Shown here: one piece after another, positions 13,324-25,600 of the stretch | Position numbering within the stretch: position 1 is the first letter of the stretch | Layout of the letters: every line of letters begins with the position of its first letter | DNA from: Enoplosus armatus | Lineage: Eukaryota; Chordata; Actinopteri; Centrarchiformes; Enoplosidae | Length of the DNA: 64,000 nt | NCBI RefSeq assembly: GCF_043641665.1 | Contig: NC_092183.1 | Location: 14,032,001 to 14,096,000, forward strand | Reading direction: 5' to 3' | Notes under the pieces: generated by a model | Databases searched by the model: none | What the model saw: only the letters and a program-made list of their open reading frames with translations | What the model was told of the DNA's origin: nothing | Program-made: the position numbers and the translations under genes

Positions 13324-13650
13324 GTCTGTCTGTCTGTCTGTCTATCTAAAATGGCTAAACCTTCTGATATGCTGCACTACCACACACACACTGCATAAGT
13401 CAATAGATATGCAAATTCCACAAGTGGGGCAGCTTGCTGAAGGCTGGCCGGCCTTCAGTGTTACGTAACATCTAGATGCACCCCTGCCTGTGCCCCTGCC
13501 TCTCCCTCCCCCACGCCTCCTCTTTCTCCCACATCACCCCCAGCTGCTGCCATTATGAGGGCTGTTCATTGCCATGCCAACTCACAATTAAACAGAGTAT
13601 GGTAGCATAATAAAGAGCCAAAGTGCTGTGAAAGACTCTCTCTTTTTTGG

Positions 13651-13694
<44 letters not shown>

Positions 13695-16600
13695 GCCTCT
13701 CAGCTAGCTTCCCCGTGTTTTCAGAGGGTAGCAGGGTGAATTAGCATGGTAACAACTCTCCCCCATGCTGTCCTCTCCACTCCTCAGCTGAGATTTCAGT
13801 TATCGGGGAGAGGAGCAGAGAGGAGAGGGTGCCTGGACAGCCATAACAGAGGGGGGGTGGTGGATATGTCACTTCCTACTCTCCTCTGCTCTTTGAGGCA
13901 CACACACAGCCACAAGATGAGACCAAAGAGCCTCACTCCCTCCAGGCAGAAGCTGACATCACTGAAGCAACACAATTTGACTGATGCGTGAGCCCCGTGG
14001 ATGCGTCCCCCTGCCTTGGGTTGTGTAACAGGGTTTGCCAGCCACATGTTTTAAAGGTTGTACCTGTGTCTCAGAGGGCAGGCAAGGCAAAGCCATAACG
14101 GTACATCTGTGTGGGCTGGCACAGAGTTTATTTCCACCAAATCACACGAGGCACAGCGCCTCATTACCGGGTCCATGACCCAGAGAGGCCACAGACATGG
14201 CATGAGCACCAAAGTCTGACCCCACCTTCTCTCTCTAACACAATCCCTGCCAATCCAATACAAGTCTTTCCATCGGCCTGGCTCCCCTACTACATCAAAT
14301 CCGTCAAAACAGCTGATCTGCTTATCTCTATCAGACCTGAGAATATAAACTGCTTACTCTCCACTGCTCTGGCCGTATGTCAGTAACAGGTTTACTGTTC
14401 GTCTGATGCTGCGTGACCATCATGCGCCAGCAGTGAAAAGCAAGACCGCAGGAGTATTATATCATGTTTTTATCACGTCACTGATATACATTTCTACAAT
14501 GAAAACACCATAAAGGCCCGCTAATGGGACATCCACATACTGTAGAGTAGAGTGAGTATGAAGATGCAACAGGAACAGACCTTTTTCAACACAGCTGACA
14601 TTGTTTGTATGAACTTTGTCTGAGCAGTGTACAGAACAGATCTGCTGTCACTTCTTACTCTCTCTGTGATCACCTATTTTAGTTTTTGCATTGTGTACAG
14701 TATACTATAATAAGAGATGTTGTTGTGACATATATAGACATGGCTTCATGCCTCTATTTAATGAATCTGTTATTGTTTTTTTAACTGTGGAGGAGGAGTA
14801 GCTGTCGTGATGGTAACAGCTACTGGGAATCCAAATAAACAAATATCTTTGTGTAACTGGAGTGGGAGAATTGCATGACTATAAACAGAATTGTCGGGGG
14901 TCTTAAAATGCTAATTATGCAGTACTGATTTCCAGACTGTCAGCTCATCAATTAACTTTCTTCATAGTCTTGTAGTCATCTGACAACTGAATGCGATCAC
15001 AGAGACAGTAGAGAGACATATAAATATTAAACATCGCTGACAAAGATGACAAAAATGATATATGCTACATTATACAGGCGCCACAACCTACTTATTTTTG
15101 GGTGTAAACAGTTATTAAATGATCAAAATTACAGTATAAACACTTGCATGATTAAATCTTGGTTTTGTTGGATTGTATCAATCACTTTCCATATCCAACA
15201 AGCTCATTACGCATTTCATATTTTATACATGATGCTGCAGAACTACTGAGGCTGAATAGATGTTTTGGGACCATGTTCCACTTTAGATCTGTGGCTTAGT
15301 TGCCTAATTTCCCAACCACTGAAGGGGTATCACAGTCTTCACCAGCATAGAGAGACCCAATCCCTGTTTCTATGGCAACAGCGAACAGAGAGACTTCTTG
15401 TCATCATTGCGGGGGCGTGTTGAACCAATTCCTTCTTAAATCTTGCTGGTGAGTTTATAAAATTAAGCCCATGGTTCATTTCAGCTGTTTGTGCCCCACG
15501 ACTGAAGGCATCTCCTCCCTCCTGGGAGCGACCTCCCCGGGGACAAAGACGCCTTATTAACTCCCCCCCTCTGTTCATATGTCGCTTTCTCCACTTCATC
15601 CCCTCGTGCAGCCCAAGATCCTTGTCAGAGCTTTGGCATCTGAATAGGGGTTTGTTGGCTTTCAAAGCCTTTGCCCGCTTCCTCCCCTCAGGAGAATAAG
15701 GGAAGTGTGTTGGCTGCACTTGTAGCTGCTCGGGCATATGCATAATCACTGTCATCCCCAGTGAAGAATCGGAAGAGGGCGGAGACGAAGTGGAGAAGGC
15801 TAATCTGACAGGTCAACGGCTCACACACATCACAAACAGGCACATTTAAATATGTCTGTCATGTTAAAATGGCTGTTACAGGTAAACATGAGCTTCCATA
15901 GATCAAAGACTTCACACTTCTTAGGGAGTGTAAGAAAATTATTAGGAGGGAGGAGAGGTCAGAAAAGGGGGAGGGTTGTGTATTTTTATTTTTTTCCGAA
16001 GGAAGGGAGGTCTGATGTTTTTTGGGAGAGCAGTAAAAGGTCTTTTATTTTTTTGTCACCCCAAATTTATACCTCAGCCTTCCCTTGCAGGATTAATTAT
16101 TGTGTAATGTGTCATAAATGTGCATTTATGGCAGGATGGAAAATGCAGAGGAGAGCAATCCTGTCCATATTTGAGGACTTTATTCATCACAGACATCTAC
16201 TTTAGTCTGCATCAAAACATGAAGTAAAATCAGGTAATTGTGTCATACAAAGTTGGCCAACAATATAAGTTTGGTCTTTTATATATAAATATTAATCTTT
16301 GTTAATATTGTTCAGCTCACTTTGAACGTAGAAAAGGCTTTTTCCCAGATGGGGGGGTGCCTAACATTTCATCACAAAGTGTATATCACATATCCCCGTC
16401 TGGACCAGGTGGTGCCGCTAACAGTGAAGAAATATTGACATTACTGACATTTAGGCCGATAATGTAAATGCAGACAACTTGGAATGCCATCCAAAGAGTC
16501 CATTAATCTGGCCGGGGTACAGTTTAGGTAAGTGAGACCAAATCGATCCCTGGTATCCACCAGCCTTCCTGCCCAGTCCTGTGAGGCCTGATGTGGGTTC

Positions 16601-19600
16601 AGCTCTTAAACTGAAACTGAGACAAACAGTCCAGCAGAAACAGGCCGCAGCCAAGATAAGGGCCAACTCAGGAAATGACCTAAAGCTCTAATTGTGTCTC
16701 AGTGGGACAAAGTAGAGTCCTGGGAGTGGGCCAGATGAAGGCAGTTTGTAAACACTCACACGAGAGAGAGAAATCACAATGTTGCTACAGATATTGTACA
16801 GTTCTCTGAGCTCTGATGCAGCCAAGCAGCTGAGTGATTTATCTGTTGCTACCTTGTTCTCCTTGAAACAACATATGATGCCATATGCCCACACCTTATG
16901 GTTCCATGCAGTTACTGCCGGCCTCACAGTCTTCTGTGCTATGTGCCAAAGTAGCTTATATATATATATATATATATTCAGCTGAACATGTAGTGTAAAA
17001 GTGACTGAAAGGATAATTCAGTTTTTTTACGACTTAGGTAGGTCTACTTTTTTCTAGTTTTGGCCGTCATTTCTATCGGTTATGATAATCTTAACTCACA
17101 AAAGTGATTGCTGAGATCTGGCAACATGGCTACAACGAAGTCTGAGGGAGCAAGAAATCAGACTGTTTAGTCAGACGAACCACTTAATCTGGTTAGGGTT
17201 AGGGTTAGAACACGAAATTGAGAACACCAGAAATGTTGGTAATAATCCCTCATAGGACTGGAATGCACAATAACGGTGTGTTTGTTTAAAACTTGTACGA
17301 TAGTCGTCCTTCTCGCCCCGTCTGACTTCTTTGTTGTGATGCTGCCTTGTTCCCAGATCTCAGCAATTAACATGGTGAGCAGCATGTTATAATTACTGAT
17401 ATGAATGATGACCAAAACTACTAAAATAAGACCCAAGAATTATCCTTTCTTATCTTTCATAATTTACACCATGAGTAATGTTATGTAGTCTAATCACAGA
17501 AAGTTTTAGTTTTCCAAGTTGTATTACTAATATTGCAGACACTAATTCTAAAGTGTTTCAAAGACTGGAATTTAGTTAATGAAAGCGATTAAGTTTCGTG
17601 CTTGTGTTTGACATTTAAAGCAACCACGAGGGTGATCAAAACATCTTGAAATCAACATTTTCTCTGACAATATTATGCACAATTATTTCCCTGTCTACTG
17701 AACTGCGGCGTAATCTATAAAAAGTAGACACAAAGACATGTCTCATGGTCCACAGTGACAGACAGTTCTGTGTATGGTGGTGAGGGCCTACCCTTATGAA
17801 GATCAATGCACTGGAGTCTCCCACTTTGTACTTCCCCTCAGACACCTTGATCATGGGAAACTGAGCTGGACAGGAACACCGGCCCAGAATCTCACGCACC
17901 TGAGGAGAACAAAAGAGAGCAGTTTAACACCCACAGCAGAAAGACATGGCACACACACACATCCGAGAGGAACCAAACAGTGATCCTTTCCTGTTCTTCA
18001 GGTCAGTGCCCTCACATGACATCATGTTTAGTCACATATCTGTAACAAAGCGCTGGTCCTGAGCTACGATGTGTCAACAACACAACAACTCTGTTTTATG
18101 GTGTCAGGAATGAGCAGTCTTGGCTGCGTGATGATATGAGGGTGCTGAGTGTGGAGTGTGTGTGTGTGTGTGTGTGCGTCATCTTCCTGCCAACCTTTCT
18201 CTCCAAGCACCTACTGGGTGCCCCGCCCGTCTCTCTCACCACATTAAAAAGCCCTGCCTCATCTCATCTCTCCAGAACATTTTGGTCAAGTTAGTTCACC
18301 TCAAAGTGTCACAAAAGCACAAAAATACATATGTGGAACATGCTAATGAATACTCTCCCTCTCTCGGCTGATACGTGACAATGTCTCTGGCTGTGACATC
18401 ATAAACTGAGGAGAGAGAGAGCTCGGAAACCAGACTGGTGGTGATGATGTCAGCAGGCCTGTGCTGCCAGCTGGGGTTTGAATCGAGAGAGTCAGAGCCG
18501 GTGCCCTTGCTGTGGTCGGGGGTGCTTATTAGGCAACCGGAGTCAGACACAACTGCAGGGTGGAGCGAGATCCGCCTGTGTTGCACAGGCCTGGGCGCTC
18601 TCGCAGGATTGGCCAACTTTGATGTTTTTCTTGGCGTCTCTCTCAGACAAAAGGCGTATGCGCACTTGTCGACCATGAGGGAGAGAAAGTAAAGCAGCAA
18701 AGTGGACGGAGAGGAAGAGAAGAAGAATAAGTGCTCCATAATTGTGCGTGCAGGGGCAGCCATTACAGAGGGGAGGAGTGTATTTTATTGATATTTGAGA
18801 GATTAAATGACGTGTTAGAGGAAAATTTCAGGTTGTGAGCTCCCACCCTTTGGTTGTTTACAGTACCTTTCATGCTGTACACAGGGCTGAAGGGATATGG
18901 CTTGCGTGTGGTGTGTGTGTGAGCAGGTTGACCTATAACATACATTATGGTGCATTCAGAAGATTAAGGAGGCACCCTGTTGTTTTCTTGAAACAGCACC
19001 CTTCTTTCTTCCCCATGCTAATTAAAGAGGGTGGTATCAGTGCTAAGCCTCAGTATCTCACCTGTCCCTCCCTCTCACCTGCTTCTGTTTTCCCTTCTTT
19101 TCTCTCTCATCTGCTTCTTCATTGTCCTTTATTTTTAGCCTGCGCACTATCTGACCCGACATATATTTGTCTTTGCTTTCTTTGTTTTGCTTATATTTCT
19201 ACATCTGCTTGCTCTCTCTCTCTCTCTCTCCGCTCTGTCACTCCGTCTTTCGTTCAGTCGGTAGGTGGACGAGCCCTGTTTGGAAAAACCCCAGCCAGTG
19301 AGTTAATGGAAAGATTGCTATGGCAACAGACACACACATAGCCTTACCCTTCCCTTTTATTACAGTACAGTTTGCCTTCTTTTTCTTTTTTTTCATTCTT
19401 GCTATAGTAAAGCCTTTCTCTCGCACCAAAACCTCCCCCAGAGCCGTTCTGCTGAGGTCATAAGTTTTCCTCCAGAGGGAAGGTGAAGGACTCGCACACA
19501 GTGTGTCATATGAAACACTGACCAGGACACACAATCGAACCACGAAGTGTTTTAATAATAACCTAATCAATAGCAGCACTGACACTTAAAATATTTACTC

Positions 19601-22600
19601 TGTGGAGCCTTTGGCATGAAATGTGTGCACTTCCCATGTCTTTGCTTTGTCAACAATGGGTACACTCAGACACACTGAAACCAAAACACACACGCTATCA
19701 CACACACTATCACGCACACACACCAGAGTGAGATAGAAGGGGAGGGGAGAGACAAGGTCACGCAGGAAACATGCGGAAGTGGAGCAGGAACACTGCGAGA
19801 AACTGAAGGATGAAATATGGATGAATGCTGGTCGCTAGAGACGCTTTCAACAAGAGCTGCAGACGTTTGAGAGGGAAAAGAGAGAAAAACGAACAGCGAC
19901 TGTTGAACAATCCTCAGCCTGCCCCTATACTGGGAATCTGCTGTGTCTATCTTAAGATAGGAATGCAGAGATGTTTTGACATGAACAGAGAGAGAAACGA
20001 TTTCATTATTAAGAGACGGCTGTGGCATCCCCTTTTGAATTGAGCAGCTGAGTTTGTCTCCCAGCAGTTTCATGTAAAGAACATGTACAGTACATATTCC
20101 TTTAATGATACTGCTGCTCAGATCGCGTCATATCTGCTGAGTGTGAGTCAACAACCTCTTCATTCCTTTCCTTCCTGACCTGCAAACATCAGAAGGGCCA
20201 CTCAGGCAAGAGATAGGCTGAGACTGAGGGCTGAGCAAACCCTGGGGATGAAGAGAGGAAATGTGAGGGGGGAGATAAAGATGTTAAAGTTTTACTCCTC
20301 ATTTTCTTTACTGATTTGAAATGTGGACTAACATGCTACACTATACGTACTGTATACCGTAGCTTTACATAATGGTATCATAACAAAGGAATGTATAAAG
20401 TTGCCAATATTGTTCTACTCTAAAATGTATATTTGCTGTTGTGCGATTTGAGTTTATTGGTTTTTATTATGTGAAAACACAAAATGCAGTTCTGGTTTTC
20501 AGACTGAGATCCATATTTCATAAAAGTACTCAAAGAAGCCACACATCCATTCAAACATATGTCAGTTCTCCTCATGAGTCAACAAACAACGTGCGACCAC
20601 ACAGTTTGCTCTACTGCAGTCATCAAACATAGGTGTGCTGGCCTGCTGTAACTAGCTCCTTTTATGATTGCTATGCGAAGGATAATTACTGCCAAACTCC
20701 AACATTAAAACATTAAAACAAGCTGAACATTACAACAACTCACTCCGCAGGAATTTATGGGAGGGTGTTTCCAGGATCTGACTTCTGTACCGCCTGTACA
20801 TTGGGGGGTTTATGACAAAATACATAGTATTTTCAAGTAAGTAATAAGAATGGGTTAAAAGATTATATGATGCAGCACATCAGTACTTTCAAGACTCTTC
20901 TCTTAGTGTATCTTGTTGCCCTGAGGATCTCCTGTCATGACTAGAACCTTCACCATCAGATAAGCACAGAGAGACAAGAAAACTATGCCACTGGGGGCGC
21001 CTGCTTGGCAGCAGGGAGATTTTTTGAAACTTGAGGGATTATTGCTCCACCACCCAGTAAGCATTCCTAAAGCCTGTGAACGCACACTGAAAACAGCTAC
21101 AGATCAGAGTCTATCCTCTATTAAACCACTGGCCTGACAGCCTGTATAAACTACTCCTCTGTGGACAACCATGCAACACCCCATAAACATGGAACAGCCT
21201 CCTTTGCACAAATTATCTCTTTAAACAACCTGGGGGCTGCAGGGAGGTGACAAATGGCCACATTAATGATAACTATATTGGAGCTGAAGCCTGAGGGGAG
21301 AAACTGGAGAGATTATGAAAACACATGTATTTAGAGACCGTTAGCATGCTGGTCCAACAGGCCAGACCAGCAGAGATGAGACGGAAAAACAGAGTTGGAT
21401 AAACGCCTCAGGGTCAGGCATGTCAGTTAAAGCCAGTAACCTTCCACTGGGAGAATACTATAGTAAGTTATGATAGCATATTTCACAAACTGTTAAACAA
21501 TTTCTTTAGCTGTTACAATAATAATAGCAGTATGCCTTTATATATTTTATAACCTGCGCTGTGTATTTGATCAGGCTGAAAAATGTAATCATACTTGCTC
21601 CAGGCCTCATCCACCGCTTCAAGGAGACCATTCTCTGAAAATCGATGTCTATCTTCTGGCCACATGACAAACTGCCCATTGGGAGCTGGTAGGGAGAATA
21701 CAGCAATCTAATAGACATTAAGTGCTGCAAGGTGAATAACTCATTATTCATCTGCTTCAGGTGAGACAGCAGTGTAATCGCCCAGTGCAGGAAGATAAAT
21801 ATCAAGCCAGTGTCTAAGTCATTTGCCATTTGTTTGTTTTGATGAGGCTCAAGAACACTCAGCACTTCTCCTCGAGACAGCCGAGGTTAGAGGGATTGAT
21901 GTCCTACTGAGGACTCCTTCTGACGGTCTCCACCTGAATCCAGCTTGAGGAGGCTGCAGACAAGTGCAGGAAATAACCTGACAACTCACACAGACAGAAA
22001 CCTACTCAGATAAACACCCAATTAAAATGATAACCATGCAAACGACCAGGTGATAGCATCAAACGCTGCAATAAAGATATAAAGCGGGCAACATGCAAAG
22101 TGCAGAGTCAGCTGTTTCCTCCTGCACCCTGCGGCATGGAAAATATGGAGGAGGAGCGAGATCTGATCTGTACTGTTACTGTGCAGTAAGTCTAGAGGGT
22201 AAAAAGAAAACAACCTATAAAATACTAAACCCCTAAAAACACGAGTGCATGTGACACAGGAGGGAGAAACACTGAAGGATGCCACGCTCTCTCAGCAAAG
22301 CGTACGAGTGCGACTCAATGCAAAGCATGATGACCTACTTTTCTCTTTCACTCTGGCTCCCTCTCTACTGTAGCTCTCCCTCCCAGAGTAACATTCATTG
22401 CAGTCAGGTTTAACAGAGTGTACAGTAAAGTCACTCCAGGCACACTATCTGTTGTCTACTCCCCTTTTTTATTCCCTGAATGCACCAATTGGACCATAAG
22501 GTTAATGGAGCAGACTGTCCATACAGGCATAACACACGCACTTCCTCTCTTTATTGCCCTCCCCCCTTTGCTCTGCTGGTGTCTCCATCTAAAATCTTTG

Positions 22601-25600
22601 ATTGAGATGTCAGCCTGTGATTACCTCGCTGTCAGCGGTGGCAGTCTATTCATATCTTCTCTTCAATGCCACCAACAAGACATACCGTTGTGCTCTTTGC
22701 TTTATCATCTCTAGCTGAGACAGGGGTGGGGGATGGGAATGGGGGCTCGTACATACATGAACTAAGCATGGGCTGAATGTTGAAGCCCGGGGTGAGAAGA
22801 GACATGAACCAGTTTATATGACTGAGCAAGAAGAAGGAAAGATGCACGATGAAGGAAGGCGACAAAGGCTGTGACGCTCCTATGGTCTGTTGATTAGAAG
22901 CTCAAATATTGTACTGTATAGATGCCTATGCATGCAGTAAACATGTGAACAATTAGAGTGTGCATTAAGGGGTCAGTAGGTGTAATTTACATTGTTACAT
23001 GTATGTCTGTGTGTATCTCATATCTAAGCCCTGGGCCTGATTGCAAAATACACGAAAAGGTCATTGTTTGTCGTAGATGACCATGTTTCTTTACCTCAGG
23101 CTGCTTGCAGCATATAGGAAAATACAGATTCAATGGAAGTTGCTGTCATAATCCGTATGAAATGGAGAAAATCCCTTAATGCAAAGGATAGACTTTATGT
23201 GGATGTATAGCAATGTGAACCAGCTGCTTTCTGTATCGCAACTGAAAACAACAAAAAAACGTCTCCAGGAGGAGGAAAAGGGAACATTTATCACTGACTC
23301 AAACTATGGCGAAGGAAATGAGACGCCGGTCACTTCCTCAACTTCAGAGTGGAAAGCCGTCCCACAGTGAGATGAGTAATAACGTGCGTAGTGGCAGATC
23401 AGTGGGAGACACAGTGGTGGTGAGTATTTACACGGCGGCATGTGTATAAATACTCGTAAGCAAAGCAAACTGGATAGACAACAGATTAAACACCTATTGC
23501 ATCCAGCAGGGAGTTGATGTGACGCATCATCTGTTTGCATTAAGAGTCACTAGTTTACCATGTCACTTCACTGTTACATGAGCCGAGTTTACTGAGGACA
23601 AATCGTAACTGACACTATTTGGCGACTATGGGCATTTTCCTGTGATTATTGAAAGGCCAGATGTCCTTAAAGGGAATTGTATTTAAAATGATCCTGCTGT
23701 TTGTATGCAGACCGTTACACACACTGTTAGAATAATGACCTGTAATCCTATTATCACCACACTTGTATTGTCTTGTTGAACTCAACAAGATTAGTTTGAT
23801 CATCCAACTAGTACACAGCGTATAGAAGGATAAACAGATAAACAAATCTCATTGAGATGCTTTGAGCTGCATGAGAAACAAATGCCAAGCTGCTGAAAAA
23901 CAGTACATCAGATTTTAAAGTTGATATGTGATTCAGAATTATTTTTATAGAAGAGCAATAAATAAATACGATCCTGTATACCAGTCTCATTCAGAGCCAC
24001 TCCACTATAAATATAGGTATAAAATACTTTCTGCTTGAGATTTAATTGGATTAAGGCATCGTAGTGCCGCATACATGTGCTGACAACATCATGTATAATG
24101 ATGACATCTGTGGACTCACATTAAGGTTTTTGTAAAGAAAATATGATAACTAAATGAAAGCTGAACAGTTGTAGCATCTCAGTTTGCACACACATCTGAG
24201 GCTGCTGTGCACATCTCTGTGGGAGCTCATGGCCTGGTAATTAATTGATGACATTTCATCAATAATGTTATTGGGAGGAGGCAGTTCATAAATAGGTTGA
24301 TAAATGATTTTTTTTTATTTTAAAAAGCAGCTTGAGAAGTATATATATATATCTTAATATGTTTTTAACAGAGAAAATCAGTAAATAAAAATGAAAACAA
24401 CAGTCATTAAAAAAAAGAGCCAAACCATCCTGTGAAATACGATCCATCCTGGATGATGCGGGAACGTCGCCTCTGCCTGGATGAACCGAGGGGAGCAGAC
24501 ACACAGTCTGCTGTCACAGCTGTGGACCAATGAGACTAAGCCCTTTAACTTTCTTCCTCTCCCTCCCTGTCAGACACTCATGCCTACGAGCAATGAGGTT
24601 TCCAGTAACAACGAGACACTAATCTCCTGTTAGGCCACTACATCAGGCAGGAACACAAAGAAAAAGTGCACAAGTATTCTGCAGGATAAACTTGTGACTG
24701 ATGTTATGGAGGCCTCGTGCCAAAACAGCAAAAACTAAGTGGGAAGCAAAATGAGCAGATATTGATCGCGCTATTTAAAGAAAATGTGGATTTCATTTTG
24801 ATAGTTTCCTGGTAAAAACACCACAGTCCAGGAAATGAAGAGGTATTTCAGGGGAAACGTGTCTCACACAAAATGAGAAACTGACACTGTAACGCACCCT
24901 CGATAATACTGTACTATTTTAATATTACAGCCTCTCGTCTTAGTACCACTGTGGTCTCTCATTTGAAGAGCCTCATGTTGCTGATGTGGGCTCTTCTGCG
25001 CAGCTTGCATGCAAAGCAATTCTCTAAGGTTGACAGGGAGTGGGGAAGAGATGACACTTCCCAAATCAGTCAAATGTCAGTGTCCAACAGACGAGACACG
25101 TGTGTGCTGAGGCATGTGTCAGCACGGATGACAGAAAAGGAAAGACAGGCATACGCTCTGTGGCTTTCCTGTGATCTTTTTGTCCCGAAATGTAGTCGGC
25201 CTGTATAATCCTCAGTACTCAGTCATATGAGCGAGAGTGTGCGGACTCAGACAGTCTGGGATACGAACAGCGCACATCCTCCTCCACATGCTCTCCTATT
25301 TCTGTCTGTGGAGGTCACACCAGAGCCGCTCTGCTCTGCTGCCTGACCAGCATGAGTGTGACTGTCCACCCTCCTCCCTCTCTGCCGTCCCTCACAATCA
25401 TCTTTTTGGTGCCAAAGACGGACATCGCTCTTCTCATCGTCAAAATGAAAACATTAGCTTCTTCTCCCCCGCTCACAACCCCGAGCACATGGTTGCACCG
25501 GTCTGTCAGCTCATTAGCTTTGCCCCGACAGGATCTTTGTCTCTCTAATGTGGTCATGTGCGGCAGGTCATGGCAAAGGTCAGCCAGTTCAACAAGACAA

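Larger units (their letters stand above)
13220..17791 (-). other. gas2l1 intron 2
   Basis: 4.6-kb intron. It contains a TATC/TGTC tract (13291-13348), a CT tract (13652-13692), a TA tract (16957-16977) and a fold-back element (17007-17448). A 138-codon reverse-strand open frame at 15339-15755 has no recognisable similarity and is read as chance. Confidence 0.8.

Noticed and set aside
15339..15755. 138-codon reverse open frame in gas2l1 intron 2
   Set aside because: Basic, unremarkable translation, without splice signals or similarity to known proteins.
17193..17208. Interstitial telomere as a fusion scar
   Set aside because: Fewer than three TTAGGG units inside a fold-back repeat; far too short to support a chromosome fusion point.
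18296..18763. 155-codon reverse open frame in gas2l1 intron 1
   Set aside because: No domain, no start context of note, mixed composition. Chance frames of this size are expected in 64 kb.
18835..19341. 168-codon forward open frame in gas2l1 intron 1
   Set aside because: The translation is dominated by Ser/Leu runs from CT-rich DNA and matches no family I know. It overlaps other chance frames and has no paired splice sites.
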